Below are positions 14,789-23,348 of a stretch of DNA of 64,000 nucleotides, one piece after another. The stretch is from assembly GCA_910588865.1 (NCBI GenBank), contig CAJUSJ010000008.1, forward strand, positions 9,123 through 73,122. The letters are read 5' to 3'. The notes under the pieces are model-generated. The model was not told the origin of the DNA. It saw only the letters and a program-made list of their open reading frames with translations, and did no database searches. A program made the translations under genes and the position numbers. Within the stretch, counting starts at the first letter, position 1, and each line of letters begins with the position of its first letter. Origin of the DNA: an uncultured Lachnospiraceae bacterium. Lineage in GTDB: Bacteria > Bacillota > Clostridia > Lachnospirales > Lachnospiraceae.

Positions 14789-16600
14789 ATGTGCGGAATT
14801 ATTGGATACAGCGGTCCTCTCGAGGCCAAAAACATCTTGCTGGAAGGCCTGTCGCAGTTGGAATACCGGGGATACGACAGCGCCGGCATCGCCTATTTTG
14901 ATACAGCTTCCACAGTCCATGTGGTCAAGAAGACAGGAAAAGTCGCCAGGTTGAAAGAGGTTTCCATGCCTCATCACTCCCACTGCGGCATCGGCCACAC
15001 CAGATGGGCCACCCACGGCGGGGTGGATGACATAAATGCCCATCCCCATCGGGCCGGGCGAGTGACTTTGATCCACAACGGGATCATCGAAAATTATCAC
15101 AGTCTCACGCAGGAGTTCTCCCTTGAAGACCGTCTGGTGTCCCAGACAGACTCCGAGGTGGCAGCGTGGGTACTTGATTCCTTTTATGACGGGGACCCCA
15201 AAAGCGCCATAAAGCAGCTTGTGGAGCGCCTAGAAGGGTCTTATGGATTCTGCGTCATGTTTGACGACCGGCCTGGGGAGATCTACGGCATCCGCAGCGT
15301 CAGCCCCCTGGTGGCTGCCTACACCCACTCAGGGGCCCTGATCGCCTCTGACTTAACCGCCCTCATCCCCTATACCAGGAACTATTTTGTGGTCCCGGAG
15401 AACCATATCGTGAAGCTGACAGGCTACAAGATCAGCCTCTATCACATGGATGGCTCCCCCGCTGTCCCTGAGACGCTGGAAGTGAACTGGAACATGGACG
15501 CTGCCATGAAAAACGGGTTTCCCCATTTTATGCTTAAGGAAATCCATGAACAGCCGGAAGCCCTGAAAAATACCATCCTTCCCCGCGTTGTCAGGGGACT
15601 TCCCGATTTTACCGACGACCAGATCCCTGATGACCTTTTTACGGCATGCGCCCAAGTCCATGTGGTGGCCTGCGGCACTGCCATGCACGCGGGCATTGTG
15701 GCAAAATCCCTTATGGAACCTGCCCTTCGGATCCCGGTGACGGTTTCCATTGCCTCCGAGTTCCGCTATGAGGACCCGCTCATCGATGAAAAGACCCTGG
15801 TGATCATCATCTCCCAGTCCGGGGAGACCATTGACACCTTAGCCGCTCTCCGCCTTGCCAAAAGCCGGGGCTCCAAAACCCTTGCCATCGTCAATGTGAA
15901 GGGTTCCACCATTGCCAGGGAGAGCCATCATATCCTGTACACTCACGCGGGCCCTGAGATCGCCGTGGCCAGTACCAAGGCCTACTCCGTACAGCTCGCG
16001 GCCCTCTACATGATCAGCTGCCGCATGGCTCTTGTCCGGGGAAACTTTTCCAGGGACCAGGCTGTTTCCTTCCTCACCAAGCTTCTGGATGCCATCCCTG
16101 CCATGGAGGCCATGATCGCCCAAAAGGATGTGGAAAAAGAGCTGGTGACCCACTTGATCCAACAGCATGATACGTTTTTTATGGGACGTGGGCTTGACTA
16201 TGCCTTTTCCCTTGAGGGCGCTCTCAAGCTGAAAGAGATCTCCTATATCCATGCGGAGGCCTATGCTGCCGGAGAGTTAAAACACGGCACCATTGCCCTG
16301 GTGGCTCCCGGGGTCCCTGTGATCGCCATTGCCACCCAGGAACACGTTTTTTCCAAGACCATCTCCAATGTCCGGGAGGTGAAGGCCAGGGGAGCTTTCG
16401 TCATCCTGCTGACAAAGGAACACAAGGACATAGAAGACGGGCTGGCGGACATCCATATCAGGATTCCGGATTTGGATGACCGTTTTACCGTATTTCCCAT
16501 TGCTGTCATCCTTCAGCTCATTGCCTACTATGCTTCCATCGGCAAAAATCTTGATGTGGATCAGCCAAGAAACCTGGCAAAGTCCGTTACCGTAGAATAA
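14789..16600 (+). CDS. glmS: Glutamine-fructose-6-phosphate aminotransferase (isomerizing)
   Basis: GlmS makes glucosamine-6-phosphate from fructose-6-phosphate and glutamine, the entry to amino-sugar and peptidoglycan synthesis. The 603-residue product starts MCGIIGYSG, with Cys at position 2 becoming the N-terminal nucleophile after Met removal. The glutaminase domain shows GIGHTRWATHG and HNGIIEN; two SIS domains show ACGTAMHAG, ISQSGETIDTL and FMGRGLDYAFSLEGALKLKEISYIHAEAYAAGELKHG; the end is DQPRNLAKSVTVE. A longer frame begins at 14774, but MCG must be the start for activity. The gene is controlled by the upstream ribozyme, so its product limits its own synthesis. Confidence 0.98.
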   Translation: MCGIIGYSGPLEAKNILLEGLSQLEYRGYDSAGIAYFDTASTVHVVKKTGKVARLKEVSMPHHSHCGIGHTRWATHGGVDDINAHPHRAGRVTLIHNGIIENYHSLTQEFSLEDRLVSQTDSEVAAWVLDSFYDGDPKSAIKQLVERLEGSYGFCVMFDDRPGEIYGIRSVSPLVAAYTHSGALIASDLTALIPYTRNYFVVPENHIVKLTGYKISLYHMDGSPAVPETLEVNWNMDAAMKNGFPHFMLKEIHEQPEALKNTILPRVVRGLPDFTDDQIPDDLFTACAQVHVVACGTAMHAGIVAKSLMEPALRIPVTVSIASEFRYEDPLIDEKTLVIIISQSGETIDTLAALRLAKSRGSKTLAIVNVKGSTIARESHHILYTHAGPEIAVASTKAYSVQLAALYMISCRMALVRGNFSRDQAVSFLTKLLDAIPAMEAMIAQKDVEKELVTHLIQQHDTFFMGRGLDYAFSLEGALKLKEISYIHAEAYAAGELKHGTIALVAPGVPVIAIATQEHVFSKTISNVREVKARGAFVILLTKEHKDIEDGLADIHIRIPDLDDRFTVFPIAVILQLIAYYASIGKNLDVDQPRNLAKSVTVE

Positions 16601-16612
16601 CTCAATAGAATA

Positions 16613-16643
16613 GGGGACTGTCCTTCTTTCCTGGACAGTCCCC
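16613..16643. terminator. Hairpin between convergent glmS and the kinase-like gene
   Basis: A perfect 11-base stem (ggggactgtcc with ggacagtcccc) lies 12 bases after glmS. T tracts on both sides are poor (tgctgtaat and tattctatt), so it may be a weak bidirectional terminator or stabilise 3' ends. Confidence 0.6.
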
Positions 16644-16658
16644 TGCTGTAATAACCAT

Positions 16659-17291
16659 CTACTTTCTGTTAGCCATCTTGATCTTCGAGAAATCTTGGAT
16701 GATCTGAACCGCTCCGTCTATACCTGTAACGCTGCTGTTGATACACAGGTCATAGCTTCTGGCATCGCCCCACTTCTTATTCGCGTAATAATTGTAGTAG
16801 CTTGCCCTCTGCTTGTCGGTCTTAATCATGATATCTTTGGCCTTAGCCTCTGTGACATTGTACAAATCCTTCAGATAGGCCAGCCTGTCAGCCTCATACC
16901 CGCTGATAAACACCGTGACCGCACAGGGATTGTCCGCTAAGGCGTAGTCAGCGCACCGGCCCACAATGACGCAGGACTCCTCACTGGCCAGCTTCTTGAT
17001 GGTGTCAAACTGAGCCAGGAAAATCTTGTGGTTGATGGGCATATCCATGTAGGCCGAGGTGGTGTAGCCAAGAGAATAGGTATCCATGACCAAGGAATAC
17101 AAAAAACTGTTGGTAGGCTTCTCATCGTGAGTCTCAAACAGTTCCTGGCACAGGCCGCTGTGCTTTGCCGCCTCTGCCAGCAGTTCCTTGTTGTAGCACT
17201 TTACCCCCATGACTTCCGCCAGCTTTCTCCCGATCAGATTCCCTTTGCTCCCACAATGCCTTCCGATTGTAACGACTAAATGATCACTCAT
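16659..17291 (-). CDS. Cytidylate kinase-like family protein
   Basis: This 210-residue protein belongs to the cytidylate-kinase-like group common in Clostridia; substrate unknown. It starts MSDHLVVTIGRHCGSKGNLIGRKLAE, a variant P-loop (GRHCGSKG), then has NKELLAEAA, ESCVIVGRCADYAL and an LKDLY(N)VTEAKA region, followed by YYNYYANKKWGDARSYDLCINSS. The ATG at 17291 follows aaaggagaa; a longer frame is less likely. True cytidylate kinase Cmk is about 220 residues and has a different N-terminal signature, so I do not call it cmk. It lies alone between glmS and rluD. Confidence 0.78.
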   Translation of the reverse strand: MSDHLVVTIGRHCGSKGNLIGRKLAEVMGVKCYNKELLAEAAKHSGLCQELFETHDEKPTNSFLYSLVMDTYSLGYTTSAYMDMPINHKIFLAQFDTIKKLASEESCVIVGRCADYALADNPCAVTVFISGYEADRLAYLKDLYNVTEAKAKDIMIKTDKQRASYYNYYANKKWGDARSYDLCINSSVTGIDGAVQIIQDFSKIKMANRK

Positions 17292-17385
17292 AAACCCTTC
17301 TCCTTTCCACAATCTCTTGTTGTCATACAAATTATTTTTTTATATGTATATTATACAACAAAAAAAGCGAAAAGTACACGATTTT

Positions 17386-18300
17386 TCACATATTTCGCAA
17401 TTTTGTCAGCAGATCTTGGAAATACTGGGGAAGGGGAGAGCGGCACTCCATATATTCTCCGGTTCTGGGATGAACGAATCCCAGAACCCCCGCATGGAGC
17501 GTCTGGCCCTGAAGCTTAAAGGGGCATCGTTCCGGTCCATAGACCGAATCCCCTAAAACGGGATGATGGATGCTGGCCATGTGGACGCGGATCTGGTGGG
17601 TGCGTCCTGTCTCCAGTCTGCACTCAATATAGGTAAACTGGCCAAACCGCTCCAAGACCCGGTAGTGGGTTACTGCCCGCCGGCCGTTTTTTTCATTGAC
17701 ACACATCTTCTTCCTGTCCCCTGGATTGCGGCCGATCGGAGCGTCTACGGTTCCCTCCTCTTCCTTTATAACGCCATGGACAACAGCCTGATACCTTCGG
17801 TTGATGGTGTGGTCCTTAAGCTGCCTGGCGATGGAGCTGTGGGCCGTATCATTTTTGCATACGATCAGCACGCCGGTAGTATCCTTGTCAATGCGGTGGA
17901 CAATGCCTGGCCGGTGAACCCCGTTGATGGCAGAGAGTTCATCCCTGCAGTGGTACATAAGCCCGTTGACCAGGGTGCCGCTGTAATGTCCAGGCGCCGG
18001 ATGAACTACCATACCTTTTGGCTTGTTGATCAGAATCACATCCCGGTCCTCGTAGAGAATGTCCAGGTCCATGGACTCTGCCTGTATCTCCAGCTCCGCC
18101 GGCTCTGGCACATTAAGCTCCACACAGTCCCCTTCCAGGGTCTTATAGTTGGCCTTCACCGGCTGACCATTGACCAGCACGGCCTCTGACTTCAAAAGCT
18201 TCTGGACATGGGATCTGGACAGCTCCGGAAAGGTCCTGGATATGGTCACATCGATCCTGCCTCCCTTTTCCTCAGGCGAGACAAAAAAAGTCCGCTTCAC
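17386..18300 (-). CDS. rluD: 23S rRNA pseudouridine synthase, RluD family
   Basis: RluA/RluD-family enzymes isomerise uridines in rRNA. The 304-residue product has an N-terminal S4 RNA-binding domain (RIDVTISRTFPELSRSHVQKLLK, about residues 15-75) and the catalytic domain with the Asp in VHRIDKDTTGVLIV near residue 138, LETGRTHQIRVHM and HPVLGDSVYG. The start overlaps the lspA stop by 4 bases (ATGA), a coupling found in many Firmicutes where this gene (ylyB) follows lspA. The exact rRNA target cannot be stated. Confidence 0.93.
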   Translation of the reverse strand: MKRTFFVSPEEKGGRIDVTISRTFPELSRSHVQKLLKSEAVLVNGQPVKANYKTLEGDCVELNVPEPAELEIQAESMDLDILYEDRDVILINKPKGMVVHPAPGHYSGTLVNGLMYHCRDELSAINGVHRPGIVHRIDKDTTGVLIVCKNDTAHSSIARQLKDHTINRRYQAVVHGVIKEEEGTVDAPIGRNPGDRKKMCVNEKNGRRAVTHYRVLERFGQFTYIECRLETGRTHQIRVHMASIHHPVLGDSVYGPERCPFKLQGQTLHAGVLGFVHPRTGEYMECRSPLPQYFQDLLTKLRNM

Positions 18301-18812
18301 ACCTTCTCCTTTCTTTTGGGGTACAGCATATCAAACTCCTCATCCTTATAATACCACAGAAAAAGGATGGCAAGGACAGCTGTCCCCACTGTCACATAGC
18401 AGTCAGCCACATTAAAAATCGGAAAATTGATGAGTTTAAAATACAGAAAATCCACCACATAGCCCTGGGACACCCTGTCGATCAGGTTGCCTGCCGCTCC
18501 GGCGCAGATCACGGTCAGACAGGCCTCCAGCGGAACAAAGCGTCTTCCTGCCGGAAGCTTGGCCATAACATACACCACAGCGGCAAAGACACACACCGCG
18601 ATCACAAAGAAAAAGGTCTGCCGCCCCTGCAGTATCCCAAATGCCGCCCCTCGGTTTTCCGAGTAGAATAATTCAAACACTCCATCCCAGATAACATAGG
18701 GACTGTTTCCCATAAGATTCTTTACCACCAGCTTTTTTGTCCACTGGTCCACCGCCGTCAGACACAGTATCCCCAGGGCAAAGCCCATCATATGGCCCCG
18801 TTTTTCTTTCAT
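18297..18812 (-). CDS. lspA: Signal peptidase II (prolipoprotein signal peptidase)
   Basis: LspA is an aspartyl membrane protease that removes lipoprotein signal peptides. The 171-residue product has four hydrophobic segments and conserved motifs DQWTKKLV, ENRGAAFGIL, GNLIDRV and FNVADCYVTVG; the two catalytic Asp residues are in the last two motifs. Length is normal. Several predicted lipoproteins in this window (D,D-carboxypeptidase, DUF3048 protein, the protein at 43447) would be substrates. It overlaps rluD and follows aroB after 21 bases. Confidence 0.95.
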   Translation of the reverse strand: MKEKRGHMMGFALGILCLTAVDQWTKKLVVKNLMGNSPYVIWDGVFELFYSENRGAAFGILQGRQTFFFVIAVCVFAAVVYVMAKLPAGRRFVPLEACLTVICAGAAGNLIDRVSQGYVVDFLYFKLINFPIFNVADCYVTVGTAVLAILFLWYYKDEEFDMLYPKRKEKV

Positions 18813-18833
18813 ACGTATAACCTCCGTGTATTT

Positions 18834-19925
18834 TTACCGGAGAACAGCCGAAAGTCCGGCTCTCATCTCCTCCTCTGTCACCGTCCTGTCCACAAAAGCG
18901 CGGCCGATCTCCTTTAGAAGTATAAAACGGATAGCGTTTCCATCCATCTTTTTGTCACTTTTTGTGTCCTCAAGCACCTTCTCACAGGACAGGCCTTCCG
19001 CGCTCACAGGCATATAGAGATACTCCATAAGGTCTGTCAGGGAGCTGGCCGCCTCTTTCGGCAGGTATCCCCTGTCCGTGGAAATCTTTACAGCGCCTAT
19101 GCACCCCAAGCCTACACAGTGGCCGTGAAGCATGGAAAAGGAAAGCCGCTTCTCTAAGGCATGGCCTAAGGTGTGGCCGAAATTCAGCAGCGCCCGCGCT
19201 CCCTGTTCCCTGGGGTCCTCCTCCACTACCTTTCTCTTAATCTCATCGCTCCTGGCGATCATCTCAAGGCAGATCCCCAGATCACGTTTTCGGATCTCCT
19301 CCCTGTGGACATTCAGCCAGTCATAGTATTCCCTATCCTGGATCAGTCCATGCTTGATCACCTCGCCCATGCCAGAAGAATACTGCTCCTGGGACAAGGT
19401 TCGTAAAGCGGCCACATTGGTGTACACAAGGCTTGGCATATGGAACGCTCCCACCATATTTTTGTAGGAAGCAAAATCTACCCCTGTCTTGCCCCCGATG
19501 CTGCTGTCTACCTGGGAGAGCAATGTGGTTGGGATCTGGATAAAGGATATCCCTCTTAGATAAGTAGCCGCGCCATAGCCGCACAGATCTCCCACCACGC
19601 CGCCGCCTAAGGCTACCAGCCAGTCCCTCCGGTCAAAGCGCGCTTTAATCAACGTCTCGTAAAGCTTCTGTACGGTGTCCAGGTTCTTGCTCTCCTCACC
19701 CGCTGGAAAGACAAATGTGTCAACCTCTTTACAGCAGCCTGCCAGAATCCCCTTTACCTCCTCAAGGTACAGCCCAGCCACCGTAGAGTCGGTGACAACA
19801 CACACCCGCCGCCCTTCCACCGGCAGCTTCTTGACCTCACCTGCCAGATTGTCAAAGGAGCTGTCCAGCACGATATCATAGCCGGCCTTCCCATCTTTAT
19901 TGTGTACCGTTAATGTCTTTGGCAT
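18834..19925 (-). CDS. aroB: 3-dehydroquinate synthase
   Basis: AroB is the second step of the shikimate pathway, converting DAHP to 3-dehydroquinate with NAD and a divalent metal. The 363-residue product has the NAD-binding GGGVVGDLCGYGAATYLRGI, PTTLLSQVDSSIGGKTGVD, EVIKHGLI, ALLNFGHTLGHALE and HGHCVGLG, with the metal-binding Glu and His residues in those motifs. The ATG at 19925 follows aaaggaga; the longer frame would run into the sepF terminator. No other aro genes lie in the window. It precedes lspA and may be co-transcribed with it. Confidence 0.95.
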   Translation of the reverse strand: MPKTLTVHNKDGKAGYDIVLDSSFDNLAGEVKKLPVEGRRVCVVTDSTVAGLYLEEVKGILAGCCKEVDTFVFPAGEESKNLDTVQKLYETLIKARFDRRDWLVALGGGVVGDLCGYGAATYLRGISFIQIPTTLLSQVDSSIGGKTGVDFASYKNMVGAFHMPSLVYTNVAALRTLSQEQYSSGMGEVIKHGLIQDREYYDWLNVHREEIRKRDLGICLEMIARSDEIKRKVVEEDPREQGARALLNFGHTLGHALEKRLSFSMLHGHCVGLGCIGAVKISTDRGYLPKEAASSLTDLMEYLYMPVSAEGLSCEKVLEDTKSDKKMDGNAIRFILLKEIGRAFVDRTVTEEEMRAGLSAVLR

Positions 19926-19973
19926 AATATTTCTCCTTTTCAACCCCCGCGAGGCGCGTTTTTTACACCACAA

Positions 19974-20021
19974 AAGAGCAAACGGCTTTCTGTGCGGCTT
20001 CACATGAAAAACCGTCTGCTC
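19974..20021 (-). terminator. Terminator after sepF
   Basis: On the minus strand the arms gagcagacggttttt and gaaagccgtttgctc form a long imperfect stem followed by ttttgtgg, just after the sepF stop and before aroB. Confidence 0.75.
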
Positions 20022-20034
20022 ACCATCACTTGCT

Positions 20035-20568
20035 CTATAACCGCAGATTCAGCCCTGACATGTCAAGGCTTCCTCCGCCCCCGCCTCCCAGCATGTCCTG
20101 AAAATCCCCGGAAAGCTCCACGGAGTTGGGGGTAGCGATAAAGATATAGTTGGATATCTTCTGAAGATTGCCATCCATGGAGTAAGTGGCTCCGGAAGAG
20201 AAATCAATGATTCTCTGGGCAATCTCTGTATGTAATCCTTCCATATTCAGAACCACAGCTTTCCCCGCGAGAAGGTAATCGCAGATCTCTTTGGCATCTT
20301 CTATGGAAGTGGGTTTGATCATGGACACTTCCATGTTCCGCTTCATCGGAACGACTTTACTATTAGAAGAAGAACGTCCAAGAAACCTTGGCCTGGCCGG
20401 TTCCTCAGGCTCTTCGTCATCGTCATCGTAATACTCTTCGTCTCTTTTCCCAAACAGGCTTTTTCTGGGAGGTCTATCATCTTCATCATAGTCGTCATCT
20501 AAAAAGTAGTCATCGTCATCACTTTCGCTCAGTCGCATGCTGTCCATAATTTTCCCTAACAAACTCAT
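20035..20568 (-). CDS. sepF: Cell division protein SepF
   Basis: SepF tethers and aligns FtsZ filaments at the membrane in Gram-positive bacteria. The 177-residue product has a membrane-binding amphipathic start (MSLLGKIMDSMRL), a very acidic Asp/Tyr-rich linker (about residues 15-55) and a C-terminal SepF domain (about 75-165) with SIEDAKEICDYLLAGKAVVLNMEG, RIIDFSSGATYSMDG and YIFIATPNSVELSG. It follows yggS by 17 bases, the usual ylmE-sepF order. A terminator follows, so sepF ends its transcript. Confidence 0.95.
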   Translation of the reverse strand: MSLLGKIMDSMRLSESDDDDYFLDDDYDEDDRPPRKSLFGKRDEEYYDDDDEEPEEPARPRFLGRSSSNSKVVPMKRNMEVSMIKPTSIEDAKEICDYLLAGKAVVLNMEGLHTEIAQRIIDFSSGATYSMDGNLQKISNYIFIATPNSVELSGDFQDMLGGGGGGSLDMSGLNLRL

Positions 20569-20585
20569 ATATGTTCTCCCATCTT

Positions 20586-21269
20586 CTATCGTGCACCGAA
20601 TATTCCAGTGCCTACCCTCACCATGGTCGCTCCCTCCTCGATCGCGACCTGGAAGTCACCAGTCATTCCCATAGAGAGTATGTCCATGGTAACATTATCA
20701 ATGTTTTTACTTTTGATGTCAACATAAAATTGATACAATTTTCTAAAAACTCCCCGATTATCTTCAGCACATGAGACAAAGGGAGCAATGGTCATCAGGC
20801 CCCGGACCTTCACATGGGGGAAATTTTTAATCTCACAGAGAGCCTCCTCCACTTCCTCCAGAAAAAATCCGAACTTGCTCTCCTCCCTGGCCGCGTTGAC
20901 CTCCAAAAGGATGTCCGTGACCAGCTCCTGTCTGGCAGACTCCTTCTCAATCTCCCTCACAAGCCGGATGGAATCCGCTGAGTGGATCAGAGCGGTCTTT
21001 CCTGTGACCTGCCGCACCTTGTTGGTCTGGAGATGGCCGATCATGTGCCACTTCGCGTCTGACGGCATCTGGGGGATCTTTGAGACCAGTTCCTGTACCT
21101 TGTTCTCCCCGAACTGTCGGGCTCCTGCCTCATACGCGCTTTTCAGCATGTCCACTGGCTTTGTCTTGCTGACCGCCACCAGCGTCACTTCCCTCTCATC
21201 TCTCCCCACCCGCCTGCAGGCCTCCCCGATCTGTTCCTCTATCTTGCGCAAATTCTCCCTGATCTCCAT
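20586..21269 (-). CDS. yggS: PLP homeostasis protein YggS/YlmE family
   Basis: This family binds pyridoxal phosphate and balances its supply; it has an alanine-racemase-like single barrel. The 227-residue product has the PLP lysine in LVAVSKTKP near residue 36, FGENKVQE, WHMIGHLQTNKVR, VNAAREESKFGF and LSMGMTGDFQVAIEEGATMVRVGTGIFG, the standard series. The ATG at 21269 follows caggagga; the longer frame reaches into the upstream gene. It stands directly before sepF and after the HlyD-like gene, so the three may form one unit driven from the promoter at 22756. Confidence 0.95.
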   Translation of the reverse strand: MEIRENLRKIEEQIGEACRRVGRDEREVTLVAVSKTKPVDMLKSAYEAGARQFGENKVQELVSKIPQMPSDAKWHMIGHLQTNKVRQVTGKTALIHSADSIRLVREIEKESARQELVTDILLEVNAAREESKFGFFLEEVEEALCEIKNFPHVKVRGLMTIAPFVSCAEDNRGVFRKLYQFYVDIKSKNIDNVTMDILSMGMTGDFQVAIEEGATMVRVGTGIFGAR

Positions 21270-21312
21270 ATGCTTTTCCTCCTGCCTCTGGCTGCCAGCG
21301 GCTCTCCTGTTG

Positions 21313-22713
21313 TTATTGATAGACAAAGACGCCTTCCTTCTCAATAAGGGAAGCATTTAACACGATATGGTCATAGACATTAAGCCCATAACTCATGTTT
21401 TTCCTGATGGTATAAAATTCATCGCTCTGGGCCAGAACCTCAATCTGCTTAAACACCGCGTAACCTCGGTTTATGTTGTAAACTCCCTGGAGCGAGGCGG
21501 TAATCCCTACCTGAAACCTCTCTGATGAATCGGGCCTCACCAGATAATCTCCTGCCTGGATCACCTGATCCTTATCACAATCTATGTAGTAATATTCATC
21601 ATTGGAATAGTAGATAGTGGCAGGCACAAACAAGACAGAAGTGCCGGCCTCTGTGTAAACTTCCTTATTAAATCCATCCTCCAGCCCGTCTCCTCCTTTT
21701 GTAAGGAAATCCACAGGCACCAGATAAAAGTTCTTGGTGGTGACGGAGCTGATTGGGATCTTTAAGCCCTCTGTGACAGATGTCATGATCTCAAAGTCCA
21801 CATAGCGGTCCGTGACAAACTGTACCATATATTTGTCAAAATCCAGCTTTCCATAAGCTTTCCCGTCACTTCCGGTAACAATGGCAAAGGCAGCGTTTGT
21901 AACTAAATTGTGGCTAGGAAAAGACACCCGGACGCTTCCCTGGGAACTGAATTCCAGGGCATCATCCTCTTCAATCTGAAACACCACTGACCAGGAGTCG
22001 TCCGTGATCACCTTATATATGGGCGTTCCCGGCTCAACCCGCTGCCCCGCTTTTGTGATGGCCCTGGTATACTGGCTCTGGTCAAACACCGTCTCGCTGA
22101 TCTGGGGAACCGTAAGGCTCTCAAAACCGTCAATGCCATAGGAAACCACCCCGCTGACCGGTGTGAATACCCGCTTAAATTGGATCCCCATTTCCTCAAT
22201 CAGCTGTTCCTGACTGTCTAGAGCGTTAAAATTGGTGTACTCCATCACCATGGCTTCCAGTGTATATCTGGCATCGTAAATCGCGTCAAATTTCTCGTCA
22301 GAATAGGTTGTGCTGTAAGCATTTAACTGCCTTCGTATATTAGAAAGGTCCTGGTCTGTGAGAGCCCCCGGACCCTGGTCCTGCTCCTCCAGAAAGGAAG
22401 ACAGATTTCCACTTTCATCGATGGAGTATATACATGTGTTGACAGACGCCCTTTTTCCTTCCCTTACATAATAATTGATGTAACCCGCGCTGTCCGCGTA
22501 CTCTGTGGTCTCCTGCCTGAGAATAATCCCGGTATAACTTTTGTCATCCACGATGGACCCGTCAGCCACCTCGTAAAACTGTATCTTCTCCTTTTTCAGA
22601 TAAGTGTACACACTGAAAACCATATAAATGAAAATCGCGGCAAAAATCAGCATCCCTATGTTCAGGTTCAAAGGCTTTTTATATTTTATGATCTTGCCTT
22701 TCTTCTTTGCCAT
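21313..22713 (-). CDS. HlyD-like membrane fusion/periplasmic adaptor-type protein
   Basis: This 466-residue membrane protein has a Lys-rich cytoplasmic start (MAKKKGKIIKYKK), one transmembrane helix (about residues 18-40) and a large extracellular part with biotinyl/lipoyl-like beta segments typical of HlyD adaptors (TGIILRQETTEYADSAGYINYYVREGKRAS near residue 60-90, then PVSGVVSYGIDG and GTPIYKVITDD). No transporter gene lies nearby. In Clostridia such proteins often sit upstream of yggS-sepF, so a division or envelope role is possible, but function is unknown. The ATG at 22713 follows ggaaggag; it has its own promoter. Confidence 0.72.
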   Translation of the reverse strand: MAKKKGKIIKYKKPLNLNIGMLIFAAIFIYMVFSVYTYLKKEKIQFYEVADGSIVDDKSYTGIILRQETTEYADSAGYINYYVREGKRASVNTCIYSIDESGNLSSFLEEQDQGPGALTDQDLSNIRRQLNAYSTTYSDEKFDAIYDARYTLEAMVMEYTNFNALDSQEQLIEEMGIQFKRVFTPVSGVVSYGIDGFESLTVPQISETVFDQSQYTRAITKAGQRVEPGTPIYKVITDDSWSVVFQIEEDDALEFSSQGSVRVSFPSHNLVTNAAFAIVTGSDGKAYGKLDFDKYMVQFVTDRYVDFEIMTSVTEGLKIPISSVTTKNFYLVPVDFLTKGGDGLEDGFNKEVYTEAGTSVLFVPATIYYSNDEYYYIDCDKDQVIQAGDYLVRPDSSERFQVGITASLQGVYNINRGYAVFKQIEVLAQSDEFYTIRKNMSYGLNVYDHIVLNASLIEKEGVFVYQ

Positions 22714-22755
22714 ATGGATCTCCTTCCTCCCAGGTACTGAAAACCACACCCTATC

Positions 22756-22784
22756 TATTATACGAGGAAATGAAAAAAAGTTCA
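22756..22784 (-). promoter_or_regulatory. Promoter of the HlyD-yggS-sepF unit
   Basis: On the minus strand TTGAAC, a 17-base spacer and TATAAT lie 43 bases upstream of the HlyD-like start and just after the terminator of the preceding gene. Confidence 0.8.
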
Positions 22785-22800
22785 AGGTTTTAGAACTTAA

Positions 22801-22826
22801 AAAAGGGGTCTGAAACCAGACCCCCA
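22801..22826 (-). terminator. Terminator after the small P-loop gene
   Basis: On the minus strand ggggtctg, a 4-base loop, and cagacccc are followed by tttttttaa, a compact intrinsic terminator 12 bases after the gene. Confidence 0.88.
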
Positions 22827-22837
22827 ATATCTATGTA

Positions 22838-23257
22838 TTATAAAGAGATAATAACATCCTTTTTTGCATTCTCAGGTAATTCGTCGGCATCCAGTGACAC
22901 GCTCAGAACGAAATCCACATGGAACTTCTCGCTGATGGCTTCCAACTCCCCAATGGCCTCGGAGATATCCTCGCCTTCCAGACAGGCAAGCTTTAAAAAA
23001 CTGTCGAGGAACATGATCTCAAGATCGTGATCCTGTGAGATAATACCGCATACAAAACCAATAAAACCGGAACAGTCAGTAATATCAAATCCTTTTACAT
23101 TGATCAATCGGATACGATTGTTCAGCTCATACATGTGCTTTGAACTTTTATCCAGATAAACGATAGACCCGTTGGCTGTCTTGATCGCCGCGTTTGCCTT
23201 GTCCAGCAAGTGCTTGGTCTTACCCTTACCCTTATTCCCTGCTATAATCTGCACCAT
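22838..23257 (-). CDS. Small P-loop ATP-binding protein, function unknown
   Basis: This 139-residue protein starts MVQIIAGNKGKGKTKHLLDKAN, an intact Walker A motif (GNKGKGKT), and has a hydrophobic strand ending in Asp (LEIMFLDSF) that could be a Walker B, then alternating strands and helices to a charged end. It is sometimes labelled PilT-like in Clostridia by its P-loop alone; I see no other PilT feature and no pilus genes here. It has its own promoter and terminator, so it is a single-gene unit. The ATG at 23257 follows aaggaggt; the longer frame covers its promoter and is not used. Confidence 0.75.
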   Translation of the reverse strand: MVQIIAGNKGKGKTKHLLDKANAAIKTANGSIVYLDKSSKHMYELNNRIRLINVKGFDITDCSGFIGFVCGIISQDHDLEIMFLDSFLKLACLEGEDISEAIGELEAISEKFHVDFVLSVSLDADELPENAKKDVIISL

Positions 23258-23315
23258 AGTTGATGACCTCCTTGAGTTTATAAATTTGTATAAAAAGGCG
23301 ATTAATTTAATACTA

Positions 23316-23344
23316 ATTATAGTATAAATAAGCAAAAAAGGCAA
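23316..23344 (-). promoter_or_regulatory. Promoter of the small P-loop gene
   Basis: On the minus strand TTGCCT, a 17-base spacer and TATAAT lie about 58 bases upstream of the start codon, close to the end of the upstream carboxypeptidase gene. Confidence 0.75.
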
Positions 23345-23348
23345 TGAC

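Noticed and set aside
16659..17291. cmk, true cytidylate kinase
   Set aside because: The P-loop and overall sequence fit the cytidylate-kinase-like group rather than Cmk proper.
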